Positions 36,960-49,005 of a stretch of 64,000 nt of DNA are shown here, piece after piece (position 1 is the first letter of the stretch; each line of letters starts with the position of its first letter). This DNA comes from a bacterium (GTDB lineage: Bacteria; Planctomycetota; UBA1135; UBA2386), in assembly GCA_030432695.1 (NCBI GenBank), contig JAUILN010000001.1, positions 868,001-932,000 on the forward strand, in the 5' to 3' direction. The position numbers were made by a program, and so were the translations under genes. Below the pieces are notes generated by a model, which saw nothing but the letters and a program-made list of their open reading frames with translations, had not been told where the DNA came from and did not search any database.

Positions 36960-38482
36960 GTGGCTCGCAACTTCCGGTCGAACGCTTCGACGCCAACGCC
37001 CGCGACGCCCTCGGGGATCCGGTGCTGCGCGGCGCGCTGCGTCGCGCGACCGACCTGTTCGGCGAGCGCCGCCGCGCCGCGATCGACGACGTCGGCGCCG
37101 ACGACTTCGAGGCGCTGCGCGATCATGCGCGCGCGATCAAGGACGCGACCCTGGCCCACCTCGATGTGCACCTCGAACGGTTCGTCGCCCAGGCCGAGGC
37201 CCGCGGCGCGAAGGTCCACTGGGCGCGAACCGGCGACGAGGCCTGCGAGCTGCTGGCGGGGCTCTGCGCCGGTGCCGGCGCGAAGACGGTGGTCAAGAGC
37301 AAGTCGATGACCACCGAGGAGATCGAACTCGGCGCCGCGCTCGAGGCGCACGGCCTGCGCTCGATCGAGACCGACCTCGGCGAGTGGATCATCCAACAGG
37401 CTGGCGAGGTGCCATCGCACATCATCGTGCCGGCGATCCACAAGACCAAGGCGCAGATCGCGGCGCTGTTCGCCGACAAGCTCGGCACCGACCCGGAGGC
37501 CGACGAGAAGGCGTTGACCGCCGCGGCGCGCGACGTGCTGCGCCGCGAGTTCGCGGCCGCCGAGGTCGGGATCAGCGGCGTCAACTTCGCGGTCGCCGAG
37601 ACCGGTTCGATCCTGATCCTAGAGAACGAGGGCAACGCGCGGTTCACGACCAGCCTGCCGAAGGTCCACATCGCGGTGATGGGCATCGAGAAGGTGGTGC
37701 CGCGCTTCGAGGATCTGGCGGTGTTCCTGAAGCTCCTGCCACGCTCGGGGACCGGCCAGCACCTGACCAGCTACCAGTCGATCCTGACCGGCCCGAAGCA
37801 GGACCCGTCGGCCGACGGTCCGGAGGAGCTGCACATCGTGGTGCTCGACAACGGCCGCTCCCGGTTTCTGGACCAGGCGGTGACCCGTGCCAGCCTCGCC
37901 TGCATCCGCTGCGGCGCCTGCCTCAATGCCTGCCCGGTGTACCAGCAGGTCGGCGGGCACGCCTACGGCTCGGTCTACCCAGGGCCGATCGGCGCGGTGA
38001 TCACCCCGCAGCTGGTCGGGGTCGGCAAGGCTTCGCAGCTGCCGTACGCGTCGAGCCTGTGCGGGGCTTGCCGCGAGGTGTGCCCGGTGCGCATCGACAT
38101 CCCGGCGCTGCTGCTGCACCTCCGTCAGGAGGTCACCGAGGGACACGAACCTTCGGGCTCACCATTCGGCGCCCAGCGACGGCCCGCGAAGCGTGGCGAG
38201 CGACTGGGCTTCCGGCTGTGGAGCTTCGGGGTGCGCGGCCGGCTGCGCTACGAATGGGGCAGTGCCCTGGCGCGGTTCGGTCAGCGACTGGTGGTGCGTG
38301 GCGGCTACGTCGGCAAGGTCGGAGCTCTGCTGTCCCGGCTGGCGCCGCCGCTGGGAGCGTGGACCGGGACTCGCGATCTTCGTGGACTTGCGCCCCGGTC
38401 GTTCCGCGCCCGATGGCGGCAGGAGCTGCGGCACCAGGAGCTACGGCGGCAGGGACTGACGCCCTCCGGAGGCGAACGATGA
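36956..38482 (+). CDS. lutB: lactate utilisation protein B (iron-sulfur)
   Basis: 508 aa. The N-terminal LUD domain shows KSKSMTTEEIELGAALE, GISGVNFAVAETGSI and ENEGNARFTTSLP. Two 4Fe-4S motifs follow: CIRCGACLNACPV and CGACREVCPV. The C-terminal 100 residues are arginine-rich and variable. Operon mates lutA and lutC overlap by 4 nt at both ends. Confidence 0.95.
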   Translation: MSGSQLPVERFDANARDALGDPVLRGALRRATDLFGERRRAAIDDVGADDFEALRDHARAIKDATLAHLDVHLERFVAQAEARGAKVHWARTGDEACELLAGLCAGAGAKTVVKSKSMTTEEIELGAALEAHGLRSIETDLGEWIIQQAGEVPSHIIVPAIHKTKAQIAALFADKLGTDPEADEKALTAAARDVLRREFAAAEVGISGVNFAVAETGSILILENEGNARFTTSLPKVHIAVMGIEKVVPRFEDLAVFLKLLPRSGTGQHLTSYQSILTGPKQDPSADGPEELHIVVLDNGRSRFLDQAVTRASLACIRCGACLNACPVYQQVGGHAYGSVYPGPIGAVITPQLVGVGKASQLPYASSLCGACREVCPVRIDIPALLLHLRQEVTEGHEPSGSPFGAQRRPAKRGERLGFRLWSFGVRGRLRYEWGSALARFGQRLVVRGGYVGKVGALLSRLAPPLGAWTGTRDLRGLAPRSFRARWRQELRHQELRRQGLTPSGGER

Positions 38483-39147
38483 GCCGCGCGGCGCGGGAGA
38501 CGATCCTCGGTGCGATCCGCAAGCGCCTGCGCGAGGCGCGACTCGGCGAGGGCCTGCCCGAAGACCGCGATGCGGTCGGACCGGCGCCGCGGCACCGATT
38601 GCTCGACGCGGATGCCGAACAGTTGCTGACGGCGTTCCGGGCGCGCATCGAACCGCTCGGCGTGTTGGTCCACGAGGTCGGCGGGCTCGACGAGGCGCTG
38701 GAACTGGTCCGCGCACGGTTGCGCGACGCGGGAGCCAGGACCGTTGCCTGCAGCGATGCGGCCGCGCTGAGCGACCTGTTGTCCCGGGAGCTGGAGGCCG
38801 GCTTCCAGGCGGTCGATCCCGGCGACTCCGAGGCGCTGTTCGGCGCCGACGCCGGGGTCTGCTGCGCGCAGGCCGGCATCGCCGAAACCGGTAGTCTGGT
38901 CCTCGACGCCGACCGCGAACGTCATCGGCTGGTGTCGTTGATCCCGCCGTTGCACATCGCTCTGTTGCACCGCGACCGGGTGGTGCCCGATCTCGCGACC
39001 GCGCTGCGCGACGCGCTCACCGAGGGACGTGCGCCGACTGCGCTGACCCTGATCACCGGTCCGTCACGGACCGCCGACATCGAGTTGAAGCTGGTGGTCG
39101 GTGTGCACGGTCCGAAGGCGCTCGAGATCGTGGTGCACGGCGACTGA
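38479..39147 (+). CDS. lutC: lactate utilisation protein C (LUD domain)
   Basis: 222 aa. The LUD-domain end is typical: GIAETGSLVLDA, RLVSLIPPLHIALL, TGPSRTADIELKLVVGVHGPK. ATGA overlap with lutB at 38479-38482. The function follows from the complete lutABC set; no lactate permease or regulator gene is next to it. Confidence 0.9.
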   Translation: MSRAARETILGAIRKRLREARLGEGLPEDRDAVGPAPRHRLLDADAEQLLTAFRARIEPLGVLVHEVGGLDEALELVRARLRDAGARTVACSDAAALSDLLSRELEAGFQAVDPGDSEALFGADAGVCCAQAGIAETGSLVLDADRERHRLVSLIPPLHIALLHRDRVVPDLATALRDALTEGRAPTALTLITGPSRTADIELKLVVGVHGPKALEIVVHGD

Positions 39148-39166
39148 CCGGGATCCGCCTCGCGGG

Positions 39167-39595
39167 TCAATCCGCGGTCGATCGCGCGATCCTGCGCACC
39201 ATCAGCTCGCCATCCACCTCGTTGACGACCTCGACGTCCACGTCGGCGGGCAGGTGACCATCGAGCGAACGCGCGGTTGCCGAGCGATCCCCCTCCTGCA
39301 CACTGCCGCGCGGGGTCAACGGCGACGTGGTGCGCGCGATGCGCCGCGCCCGTCGGGCCGCCTCCCGGCGTGCGGCGCTGCGCTGGCGCTCCGCCCGTTC
39401 CGGATCGGGTGCCCGGATCCAGAGGCCGACCACCGCCGCCAGCAGGACCAGACCAACCAGCTGATGGGATCGGAACGCAGCCCACAGCAACACGGCGAGA
39501 CCGACCAGCAGCAGGATGCGCAGCCAGCGCGGGCCGCCGAGGCGAAGTCCACGTCGAACGGGCGGTTCAGGGACCTTCTCGTCCGACCCGCTCAT
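39167..39595 (-). CDS. small two-helix membrane protein
   Basis: 142 aa from the ATG at 39595 (overlaps the end of the upstream aldo/keto reductase gene by 4 nt). Two membrane helices at about 24-40 and 47-62 (LRILLLVGLAVLLWAAF, LVGLVLLAAVVGLWI), then an arginine-rich cytoplasmic stretch and an acidic C-terminal part. Family not recognised. Confidence 0.6.
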   Translation of the reverse strand: MSGSDEKVPEPPVRRGLRLGGPRWLRILLLVGLAVLLWAAFRSHQLVGLVLLAAVVGLWIRAPDPERAERQRSAARREAARRARRIARTTSPLTPRGSVQEGDRSATARSLDGHLPADVDVEVVNEVDGELMVRRIARSTAD

Positions 39596-40578
39596 CGACC
39601 GTGGCCGCGGACGTGGGGATGGACCCTTTCGCGGGCGAACGCCTCGAGTCGGTGATGGAGCGCCCGCGGCAGTTCGGGCATCGACGCCACCGCGGCGTTG
39701 GCCCGGACCTGCGCGACGCGGGTGGCCCCGGTGATCACCGTGGTGACCGCCAGATGGTCGAGCACGAAGCGCTGGGCGAAGTCCGCCAGCGATACGCCGG
39801 CCGGCGCCAGCTCCCGCAGTTCGGCGACCAGCTCGAGGCCGGTCTCGAACGGCAGCCCGGAGAAGGTCTCGCCGACGTGGAACGCAGCACCGTCGCGGTT
39901 GAAGTGTCGATGGTCGTCGGCCGCAAAGGTCGTGTTGCGGTCGAATCTGCCCGACAGCAGGCCGCTGGCCAGCGGCAGGCGGACGATCAGCGCCGTGCCC
40001 TGGGCTCGCGCCCGATCGAAGAAGCGGGCCGCCGGCTCCTGCCAGAACAGGTTGTAGATCACCTGCAGCGACGCGCAGTCCGGTTGGCGAAGGCACAGCT
40101 CGGCCTCGCGGGGCGATTCCACACTGGCGCCCCACGCCCGGATCAGACCCGCGTCGCGGACCGCCCGGAGCGCGTCGAACATCCGCCCGGATTCCAGCTC
40201 GGCCAGGGGCACGCAGTGCAGCTGCACCAGATCGAGGACGTCCACCCCGAGGCGACCGAGCGAGGCCTCGACGTGGCGCCGCACCGTCGCACTGCGGAAG
40301 TTGTGGGGCCAGCCGGGGTCGGGGAAGCGGCCGAGCTTGGTGACCACCGTCGGCCGTGCACCCGTCTCGCGGAGGAAGCGCCCGATGCGGCGCTCGCTGC
40401 GACCGCGACCGTAGACGTCGGCGGTGTCGAAGAAGTCGATGCCGGCGTCCCAGGCAGCCCGCAGGATGTCGCCGGCACGCTGATCGGAGACCGCGCCCCA
40501 CTCCGCGCCGAGTTGCCAGGTGCCGAGGCCGATCGCGGAGACCTCGCGGTCGAGGGCGGGGAAGGTGCAGGTGTGCAT
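39592..40578 (-). CDS. aldo/keto reductase
   Basis: 328 aa. The NADPH-dependent AKR catalytic tetrad is visible: D51 and Y56 in FFDTADVYGRG, K81 in VVTKLG, H121 in LVQLHC. The fold is a TIM barrel. The physiological substrate is unknown; proteins of this subtype are often annotated general stress or L-glyceraldehyde-type oxidoreductases. It overlaps the small membrane protein gene (ATGA). Confidence 0.9.
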   Translation of the reverse strand: MHTCTFPALDREVSAIGLGTWQLGAEWGAVSDQRAGDILRAAWDAGIDFFDTADVYGRGRSERRIGRFLRETGARPTVVTKLGRFPDPGWPHNFRSATVRRHVEASLGRLGVDVLDLVQLHCVPLAELESGRMFDALRAVRDAGLIRAWGASVESPREAELCLRQPDCASLQVIYNLFWQEPAARFFDRARAQGTALIVRLPLASGLLSGRFDRNTTFAADDHRHFNRDGAAFHVGETFSGLPFETGLELVAELRELAPAGVSLADFAQRFVLDHLAVTTVITGATRVAQVRANAAVASMPELPRALHHRLEAFARERVHPHVRGHGR

Positions 40579-40614
40579 GGTGGGGGGGCGCGCAGCGGAC
40601 TCGCGTGGCAGGAG

Positions 40615-42068
<1,454 letters not shown>

Positions 42069-42072
<4 letters not shown>

Positions 42073-45000
42073 CGGAGGAAGGTGAACTCCTTGACGTTGA
42101 ACAGCACGTGCGCGACGTCGGCCCACAGGCCCGGGTCGTCCATGGCCACGTTGCGCCGGGCGGCCTCGTCGCGGACGTAGGCCAGGATGCCGTCGAGCTC
42201 GTCTGCGCGCGGTGCCCGGCAGTAGGCCTGGTGGTACATCACAGTGATCCGGGCCGCCGGGTCGGCCTGCTCGCGCAGCGCGCGCTCGGCCCAGCTCCGG
42301 GCCAGGTCGTGGACCAGCGGGTCGTTCAGCAGCGTCAGCGCCTGCGCCGGGACGTTCGAGACGGTTCGGCGGCCGACGGTCGAGAACGGGATCGGCGCGT
42401 CGAAGGCCAGGAACATCGGGTTCAGGAAGTTGCGCCGGGTCTCCTGGTAGACGCTGCGGCGACCTGCACCATCGAGCGGGCCCGAACGGCCGGGACGACC
42501 GCGTCCGTCCATGAACGGCGTGAGGTGGACCGGAACGCTGGGGCCGAAGCGGCGCGGATCCAGGCGACCGGCGATCGCCAGCATCGCGTCGCGGATGGCC
42601 TCGCCCTGCAGGCGTCGCACCAGGCTGCGGTGCAGCAGGTCGACGTTCGGATCGAGTTCGTCGGAAGCCGGGACCCCTTCACTGGCCGAGCGGTAGGTCC
42701 GGGTCAGCACCAGCCGGCGGAGCATGCGCTTGACCGACCAGCCGTCGGCGACGAAGTCCGCGGCGAGCAGGTCGAGCACCTCCGGATGGGTCGGCGGGAT
42801 GCCGAGAACGCCGAAGTTGTCGACGGTACGCACCAGCCCACGGCCGAACACGTGGTGCCACAACCGATTCACCGCGACCCGCGCGGTCAGCGGGTTGTCA
42901 GCCGCGACGATCTGCTCGGCGTAGGCCAGGCGGCCGGTTCCGGAACCGGCGGTCGGCTCGGCGCCGAGGGCCGACAGGAAGTGGCGCGGCACCACGTCGC
43001 CGAGGTTCTTGTGGCTGCCGCGGAGGTGAACACGCTCGTCGACCCCAGGTCCCTCGCAGGTCGTCGGACCGACCAGCGGTTCGGGCAGGGCCCGGCGGGC
43101 CGTCGACCAGGCGTCCCTCAGGGGCTGGGCGGCCGGGTCGTCGCCCGGTCGCAGGATGCCGGCGCTCCAGCAGGCGTTCAGCAGTTCGAGATCGAGGCGC
43201 GCGGGGGGGATGGCTCCCCGCAGATCCCGGACCGCGCGTTGGAGCGCGGTGCCGTAGCGGTCGGCGAGGTCCGCCAGGTTCCGCGGCGGCTCGGCGCCGA
43301 GGAGCAGCAGGGGCGACGGCGCCGGAGCCGACGAGTCCGCGAACGTCGGTGTCCGCGGGCTGTCGGACAGCGCGACCTGCTGGACGGCGATCCAGCCCTC
43401 GCCCGGGTAGCCACCGCCACGGTGCGGGTCGGCCGGGTCGGGTGCCGCCGCGTCGACGAACTGCACGAAGGCCTCGTGGCCGCGCCACATGTCGAGGTCG
43501 ATGCGGATCCAGTGCGGCTCGGCGCGGTCGACGAACGGCTTCAGCCGGCCGTAGATGGGATCGCGGATCAGGTTGAAGCCGTCGAGCACCACGTTGATGC
43601 GGCTGGTCTGGCCGGCGACGCGGAGGTGGAGGTAGCGGCGGTCGATCGGGAAGTCGCCGGTGCTGAGGGTGCCGGTCAGGCGCAGGTCGCTGCGCGCCGA
43701 GTCGAGCCAACCGTCGGGGTGGAGGCTGCCCTGCAGCGTGTCCTCGCCGGACAGCACCACGACGGGTCGGGTCAGGGCTCCGGTCCCGAACGCCGGGCCA
43801 TCGAAGGTCACGTTCTCTATGCCACCTCGGTCGGCGCGCAGCAGCCAGCGGACCGACGGGTCGCCTTGGTCGGTTCGGGACGTCGCGGCATGCTCTTCCA
43901 ACAACGTGGTCCAGTGCGCTGCGAAGCTCTCCGCATCGGCGTCGGACCGGTCGCGGAAACGCTGCCAGGTCGCCAGCGGATGATCGGCCGACAACGCACC
44001 GCTGCGCAGGGTCGCGTCGAGTGCGAGCAGGGCGTCGACGTCGACGTCGTGACGGGCGGCCAGGGTTGCGACCGCGGCGCGCCAGTGCGTCTCCTCGCGC
44101 TCGCGCACCGCGGGATCGGCGAGTGGCGGAGGTGGGGCCGGTAGCTCGACACTGGCGAGGAACAGGCGGGCGAAGGCGTCGGCCTCGACCTGCCAGCTGC
44201 GCAGCAGGTGCTCGGCGAGGGCATCGCGCGTCGCGGCGACGCGGCTGGCGGCGGCCCGTTCGACCGCGGGATCGCGAAGCGAGCGCTGCAAATACCGCGA
44301 GCTACGCACCACCCCGGCGAGCGCGTAGTAGTCCCGGGTCGAGATCGCGTCGAACTTGTGGTCGTGGCAGCGGGCGCACGCGACCGTGAGTCCGAGGAAC
44401 GACTTGCTGACCACGTCGATGGTGTTGTCGACCCGGTCGGCGCGGGCCTGCCTGCTGGACACCGGCGAGTGGGTCTGGTCGCTGAACCAGAAGCACGCGG
44501 TGAGCGCGGCCGAGTCGTCCTGGCCGGTCGCCGGGTCGTAGCGCGGTGCGGGCAGGACGTCACCGGCGAGGTGCTCGACGATGAGTCGGTCGTAGGGCAG
44601 GTCCTGGTCGAAGGCGCGGATCAGGGCGTCGCGGTAGCGCCAAGCACCTTCGATCTGGAAGTCGAACTCGTGGCCCATGGTCTCGGCGAAGCGGACCAGG
44701 TCCATCCAATGCCGCGCGAAGCGTTCCCCGAAGTGCGGCGAGGCGAGCAACCGGTCGACCACCCGCTCCTCCGCATCGGGCCGGTCGTCGGCCAGGAACG
44801 CATCGAGTTCGCTGCGTGTCGGAGGCAGGCCGGTCAGGTCGAAGGTGACGCGGCGCAGCCAGGTCGCTCGGTCAGCGGCCGGTGCCGGCTCGATGCCGGC
44901 TGCGTCCAGGCGCGCGCGGACCAGCCGGTCGATCGGGTCCCGACTCCAGGCGACGTCCACCTCGCCGGGGATCTCCGGACGCTGCACGGGCTGCCAGCAC

Positions 45001-45488
45001 CAGTGTTCGGCCCGGCGCGCGGCGAGGTCGAATCCGGCTTCGGTCGCGGAGTCCTCGCTCGGCACCGGCTCTTCGGGCCACCAGGCGCCATCGGCGATCC
45101 AGCGGCTGAGGATCTCGACCTCCTCGGCAGGCAACCGGCCCTTCGGCGGCATCTGCAGGTCGGGATCGTCGTAACCGATCGCCCGCAGGATGCGGCTGGT
45201 CTCGGGGTGGTCGCGATCGACGGCGGCTCCGCGGGTGCCACCCCGCAGGACGAACGTGCCATGGTCGAGGCGCAGTCCGGACTTCTGCTCCGTCGGTCCG
45301 TGGCAGCGCTGGCAGCGCTCGGCGAGGAGGGGACGGACCTCGCGCTCGAAGGCCTCGCGCCGCGCGGCGGTGTCGGCGGAGTCCTGGGCAGGCAGCGCCG
45401 CCGCGGCGAGGGCGGCGAGGCCGGCAACGACGGCGACCCGAGGAGCTGGGCTCCAGTAGGTCGCCCGGTGCGACGGGCGGTTCGGCAT
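42069..45488 (-). CDS. PSCyt1-DUF1549-DUF1553 exported protein
   Basis: 1139 aa from the ATG at 45488. Signal peptide (AALAAAALPAQ), a PSCyt1 c-type cytochrome-like domain with CQRCHG and MPPKGRLPAEEVEIL (residues about 45-125), DUF1549 (LTGLPPTRSELDAFLAD, HWMDLVRFAETMGHEFD, CARCHDHKFDAISTRDYY), a middle beta domain of about 300 residues, and DUF1553 (NRLWHHVFGRGLVRTVDNFG, HPEVLDLLAADFVAD, SNVPAQALTLLNDPLV). Planctomycete genomes carry many copies. The redox partner and substrate are unknown. Confidence 0.9.
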
Positions 45489-45585
45489 GGCGAGCTCTGG
45501 GCAACGTTTTACCGGCCCGGCCTTCGGGCGCACAACCGGCGGGGGATATGGTCGGCGGCGCCGACTCTGCGCACCCCCTTTGCCG

Positions 45586-46365
45586 ATGTCCACCACTCGA
45601 GACTCCTCCTCTCCGTTCTCGCTCGCCGGCCGCGTGGCACTCGTCACCGGCAGCAGCAAGGGTCTGGGCCGCGCGATGGCCTTCGCCCTGGGCCGCGCCG
45701 GTGCGAAGGTCGCGTTGAACTTCGCCAATGGTCGCGAGAAGGCCGAGCAGACCTTCGGCGAGTTCCGCGACGCCGGCTTCGAGGGCGGCCTGTTCCAGGC
45801 CAACGTGATCGACGAAGCCGACGTGAACCGGCTCATTGCCGAGATCGCCGAACAGCTCGGTCCGGTCGACGTGCTGGTGGTCAACGCCACGCCCGACCAA
45901 CCGCAGAAGCCGATCGAGGACTACGACTGGGCCTTCTACCAGTCGATGCTCGACTTCTTCGTGAAGTCTCCCTACCTGCTCGCCCGCGCGGTGCTGCCGC
46001 ACATGAAGCAGCAACGCTGGGGCCGGCTGATCAACATCGGCTCCGAGGTGTTCCACCGCGGGGTCGGCAACTTCAGCGCCTACGTGGCGGCGAAGGGGGC
46101 CCAGGACGGCTGGACCCGCAGCATGGCCACCGAGCTGGCGCCCTGGCAGATCACCTGCAACATCGTGGCTCCCGGTTGGATCCCGGTGGAGCGCCACGAG
46201 AACGACCCGCAGGAGCTGAAGGACGGCTACCGGGCGCTGATCCCGATGGACCGCTGGGGTGTGCCGGACGACGTGACCGGCGCGATCACCTTCCTGGCGA
46301 GCGACGCGGCGTCGTTCGTGACCGGCCAGAACATCTGCGTGAACGGCGGCATGACCGTCGGCTGA
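45586..46365 (+). CDS. SDR family oxidoreductase
   Basis: 259 aa from the ATG at 45586. Rossmann nucleotide site TGSSKGLG (21-28) and catalytic S153, Y166, K170 (YVAAK). The C-terminus SFVTGQNICVNGGMTVG is classical for SDRs similar to FabG or sugar dehydrogenases. It begins a four-gene operon with a sugar ABC transporter (10-nt gap), so a role in oxidising or reducing the imported sugar is likely. Confidence 0.9.
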   Translation: MSTTRDSSSPFSLAGRVALVTGSSKGLGRAMAFALGRAGAKVALNFANGREKAEQTFGEFRDAGFEGGLFQANVIDEADVNRLIAEIAEQLGPVDVLVVNATPDQPQKPIEDYDWAFYQSMLDFFVKSPYLLARAVLPHMKQQRWGRLINIGSEVFHRGVGNFSAYVAAKGAQDGWTRSMATELAPWQITCNIVAPGWIPVERHENDPQELKDGYRALIPMDRWGVPDDVTGAITFLASDAASFVTGQNICVNGGMTVG

Positions 46366-46375
46366 GGACACCGCG

Positions 46376-47437
46376 ATGCACGGATCTCGAATGCTGGCGA
46401 TCGCCGCGGTGCTGGGCACCGTGGCGCTCGGTCTGGTCGCCTGTGGCGGCAGCGAGTCGGGAGGGGGCGACGCCGAAGGCGGCTCCAAGACCTTCGCGTT
46501 CGTCACCAACGGCAAGTACGCCTTCTGGGAACTGGCGGAGCCGGGAGTGGTGAAAGCCGGCCGCGACCTCGGTGTCGAGGTGTTGTTCCGGATGCCGGAG
46601 AACACCATGAGCGGCCAGAAGCAGACCCTCGAGGATCTGCTCAACCGCGACGTCGACGGCATCGCGGTCAGCGTGCTGCACCCCGAGAACCAGAACCCGC
46701 TGCTGAACCGGATCGCCGACCGGGTGCCGCTGGTGACCCACGACAGCGACGCGCCGAACTCGAAGCGCAGCTGCTTCGTCGGGGTCGACAACTACGAGGC
46801 CGGCCGGTTGGTCGGCGAGCTGGCGCTCGAGACCCTCCCCGAGGGCGGCAAGCTGGCGCTGTTCATCGGCAACCTGTCGCAGGACAACGCGCGGCTGCGC
46901 CGGCAGGGCTTCCTGGACGTGGTGCTCGGCCGCGCCGAGCCGACGCCGCTGGATCGCGTCGACCCGACCGGTGCGGCGCTGGAGGGGACCCTCGCCGACG
47001 GCCGCACCTTCGCGGTGGTCGGCACCTACACCGACGACGGCGACACCCTGAAGGCCAAGGCCAACTGCGAGGACGCGCTGAACCGCTACCCGGACCTGGT
47101 CGGGGTCGCCGGCTTCTTCCAGTACAACCCGCCGGCCTGCCTGACCGCCCTGCGCTCCAAGGGCAGTCTCGGCAAGGTCGCGGTGTTCGGCTTCGACGAG
47201 AACGAGGACACGCTGAATGCGATCGAGGCCGGCCACTGCGCCGGCACGGTCGTGCAGAACCCCTACGAGTACGGCTACCAGTCGATCCGGATCCTCGAGG
47301 GGTTGAGCCGCGGCGACGACAGCGTGCTCCCCGAGGGTGGCGTGCTGCGCATTCCCGCACGGACCATCCGGAAGGACGACCTCGCCGGATTCCGAGCCGA
47401 GGTTGCGGCGCAGCGGAGCGTCCTCGAGGGGCGTTGA
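46376..47437 (+). CDS. sugar ABC transporter substrate-binding lipoprotein
   Basis: 353 aa. Lipoprotein signal with lipobox LVAC, then a Gly/Ser linker and a Peripla_BP_4 (RbsB-like) fold: FVTNGKYAFWELAEPGVVKAG, LLNRDVDGIAVSVLHPEN, VGVDNYEAGRLVGELAL and FGFDENEDTLNAIEAGHC. It belongs to the CUT2 (ribose/xylose/galactose) class. The stop overlaps the ATPase start (TTGA). Confidence 0.9.
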   Translation: MHGSRMLAIAAVLGTVALGLVACGGSESGGGDAEGGSKTFAFVTNGKYAFWELAEPGVVKAGRDLGVEVLFRMPENTMSGQKQTLEDLLNRDVDGIAVSVLHPENQNPLLNRIADRVPLVTHDSDAPNSKRSCFVGVDNYEAGRLVGELALETLPEGGKLALFIGNLSQDNARLRRQGFLDVVLGRAEPTPLDRVDPTGAALEGTLADGRTFAVVGTYTDDGDTLKAKANCEDALNRYPDLVGVAGFFQYNPPACLTALRSKGSLGKVAVFGFDENEDTLNAIEAGHCAGTVVQNPYEYGYQSIRILEGLSRGDDSVLPEGGVLRIPARTIRKDDLAGFRAEVAAQRSVLEGR

Positions 47438-49005
47438 CCGCGCTCACACCAGCGGAGAGGGACCCAGGCGCGCCGCTGCTGCGGGCCACGGGTCTGACCA
47501 AGCGCTTCCCCGGCGTGGTGGCGCTCGACGACGTCGGACTGGAGGTCCGAGCCGGCGAGTGCGTCGCCGTCGTCGGCGAGAACGGTGCGGGCAAGAGCAC
47601 CCTGATGAAGGTGCTGGCCGGGATCCACGAGCCCGATGCCGGCTCGATCGCGTGGCGCGGCGAGCCGGTGCGGATCGACTCGGTGCAGCGGGCTGGCGCG
47701 CTCGGCATCGTGCTGATCCACCAGGAGCTCGAGCTCTGCGAGAACCTCAGCGTCGGCGCCAACGTGCTGCTCGGGCGTGAGCCACACGGCAGGTTCGGCT
47801 GGATGTCGCCGCGCGGCGTCGATGCGGCGGCTCGGCCGTTCCTGGAGCGGGTCGGCCTGCGGGTTGCTCCGTCGGCGTCGCTGGCATCGCTGGCGATCGG
47901 TCAGCAGCAGCTCGTGGAGATCGCCAAGGCGCTGTCGCAGGACGCGGCGCTGCTGATCATGGACGAGCCGACCTCGAGCCTGTCGTTCGAGGAGTCGGAG
48001 CGGCTGTTCGGGCTGATCGAGGACCTGCGCGCCCAGGGCGTGGCGATCCTCTACATCTCGCACCGGTTGGAGGAGGTCGAACGCCTCGCCGACCGGGTGG
48101 TGGGGATGCGTGATGGGCGCAACTCCGGCGAGCTGCGCCGCGGCGGGATCGATGCGCGCGGCATGGTCCGCCTGATGGTGGGTCGCGACCTGGAGGTGCG
48201 GCCGCGGCAGCGTCACGGCGTGGACGGGCCGCCACGGCTCAGGGTGCGCGGGCTGAGGACGACGACCTGGCCCGGCGAGTCCGTCGACCTCGAGGTGCGC
48301 AGCGGTGAGATCGTGGGGCTGGCGGGACTGGTCGGCTCGGGCCGCACCGAGTTCCTGGAGACCTTGTTCGGGGCCCGGCCGGCAGTCGGTGTGCCGGCGA
48401 TCGAGGTGGCGGGTCGCGCGCAGCCCACGCGCTCGTGGTCGATCCGTGCCGCGGTCGCTGCCGGCCTCGCGCTGGTGCCCGAGGACCGCAAGCGCTGCGG
48501 TGCGGTGCTGGAGATGACGATCCGCGAGAACGCCACGTTGGCCAGCCTGCCCGAGCACAAGGTGGCGGCCTGCGGCCTGCTCGGGGTCCTCGATCGACGC
48601 AAGGAGCGCGACACCGCCGAGACGGTGCGGCAGCGGCTCGGGGTGCGCTGCGCGAGCGTCGAGCAGCGGGTCGCCCAGCTCTCGGGCGGCAATCAGCAGA
48701 AGGTCGTGCTCGGCAAGTGGCTCACCCGCGACGCCGGGGTGCTGCTGCTCGACGAGCCGACCCGCGGCGTCGACGTCGCCGCCAAGGACGAGATCTACCA
48801 ACGGATGGAGGAGCTCGCCGCGCGCGGGGTCGGCCTCGTGTTCGCGTCGAGCGAGCTACCGGAGGTGCTGGCACTCGCCGACCGGATCCTGGTGTTCCAC
48901 GACGGCGCGGTGGTCGGCGAGTTGCCGGGCGACGGCGCGACCGAGGAACAGGTGATGCAACTGGCCGCGACCGGAGTCGGTGCGCGCGCGGAGGAGTCGC
49001 GTTGA
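47434..49005 (+). CDS. CUT2 sugar ABC transporter ATP-binding protein
   Basis: 523 aa from a TTG (TTGA overlap with the previous gene). Two ATPase halves as in RbsA/MglA: first half GENGAGKST, signature IGQQQLVEIAKAL and MDEPTSSLS; second half with the degenerate Walker A GLVGSGRTE, signature LSGGNQQKV and LDEPTRGVD. Energises import of a sugar bound by the neighbouring lipoprotein. Confidence 0.95.
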   Translation: MTALTPAERDPGAPLLRATGLTKRFPGVVALDDVGLEVRAGECVAVVGENGAGKSTLMKVLAGIHEPDAGSIAWRGEPVRIDSVQRAGALGIVLIHQELELCENLSVGANVLLGREPHGRFGWMSPRGVDAAARPFLERVGLRVAPSASLASLAIGQQQLVEIAKALSQDAALLIMDEPTSSLSFEESERLFGLIEDLRAQGVAILYISHRLEEVERLADRVVGMRDGRNSGELRRGGIDARGMVRLMVGRDLEVRPRQRHGVDGPPRLRVRGLRTTTWPGESVDLEVRSGEIVGLAGLVGSGRTEFLETLFGARPAVGVPAIEVAGRAQPTRSWSIRAAVAAGLALVPEDRKRCGAVLEMTIRENATLASLPEHKVAACGLLGVLDRRKERDTAETVRQRLGVRCASVEQRVAQLSGGNQQKVVLGKWLTRDAGVLLLDEPTRGVDVAAKDEIYQRMEELAARGVGLVFASSELPEVLALADRILVFHDGAVVGELPGDGATEEQVMQLAATGVGARAEESR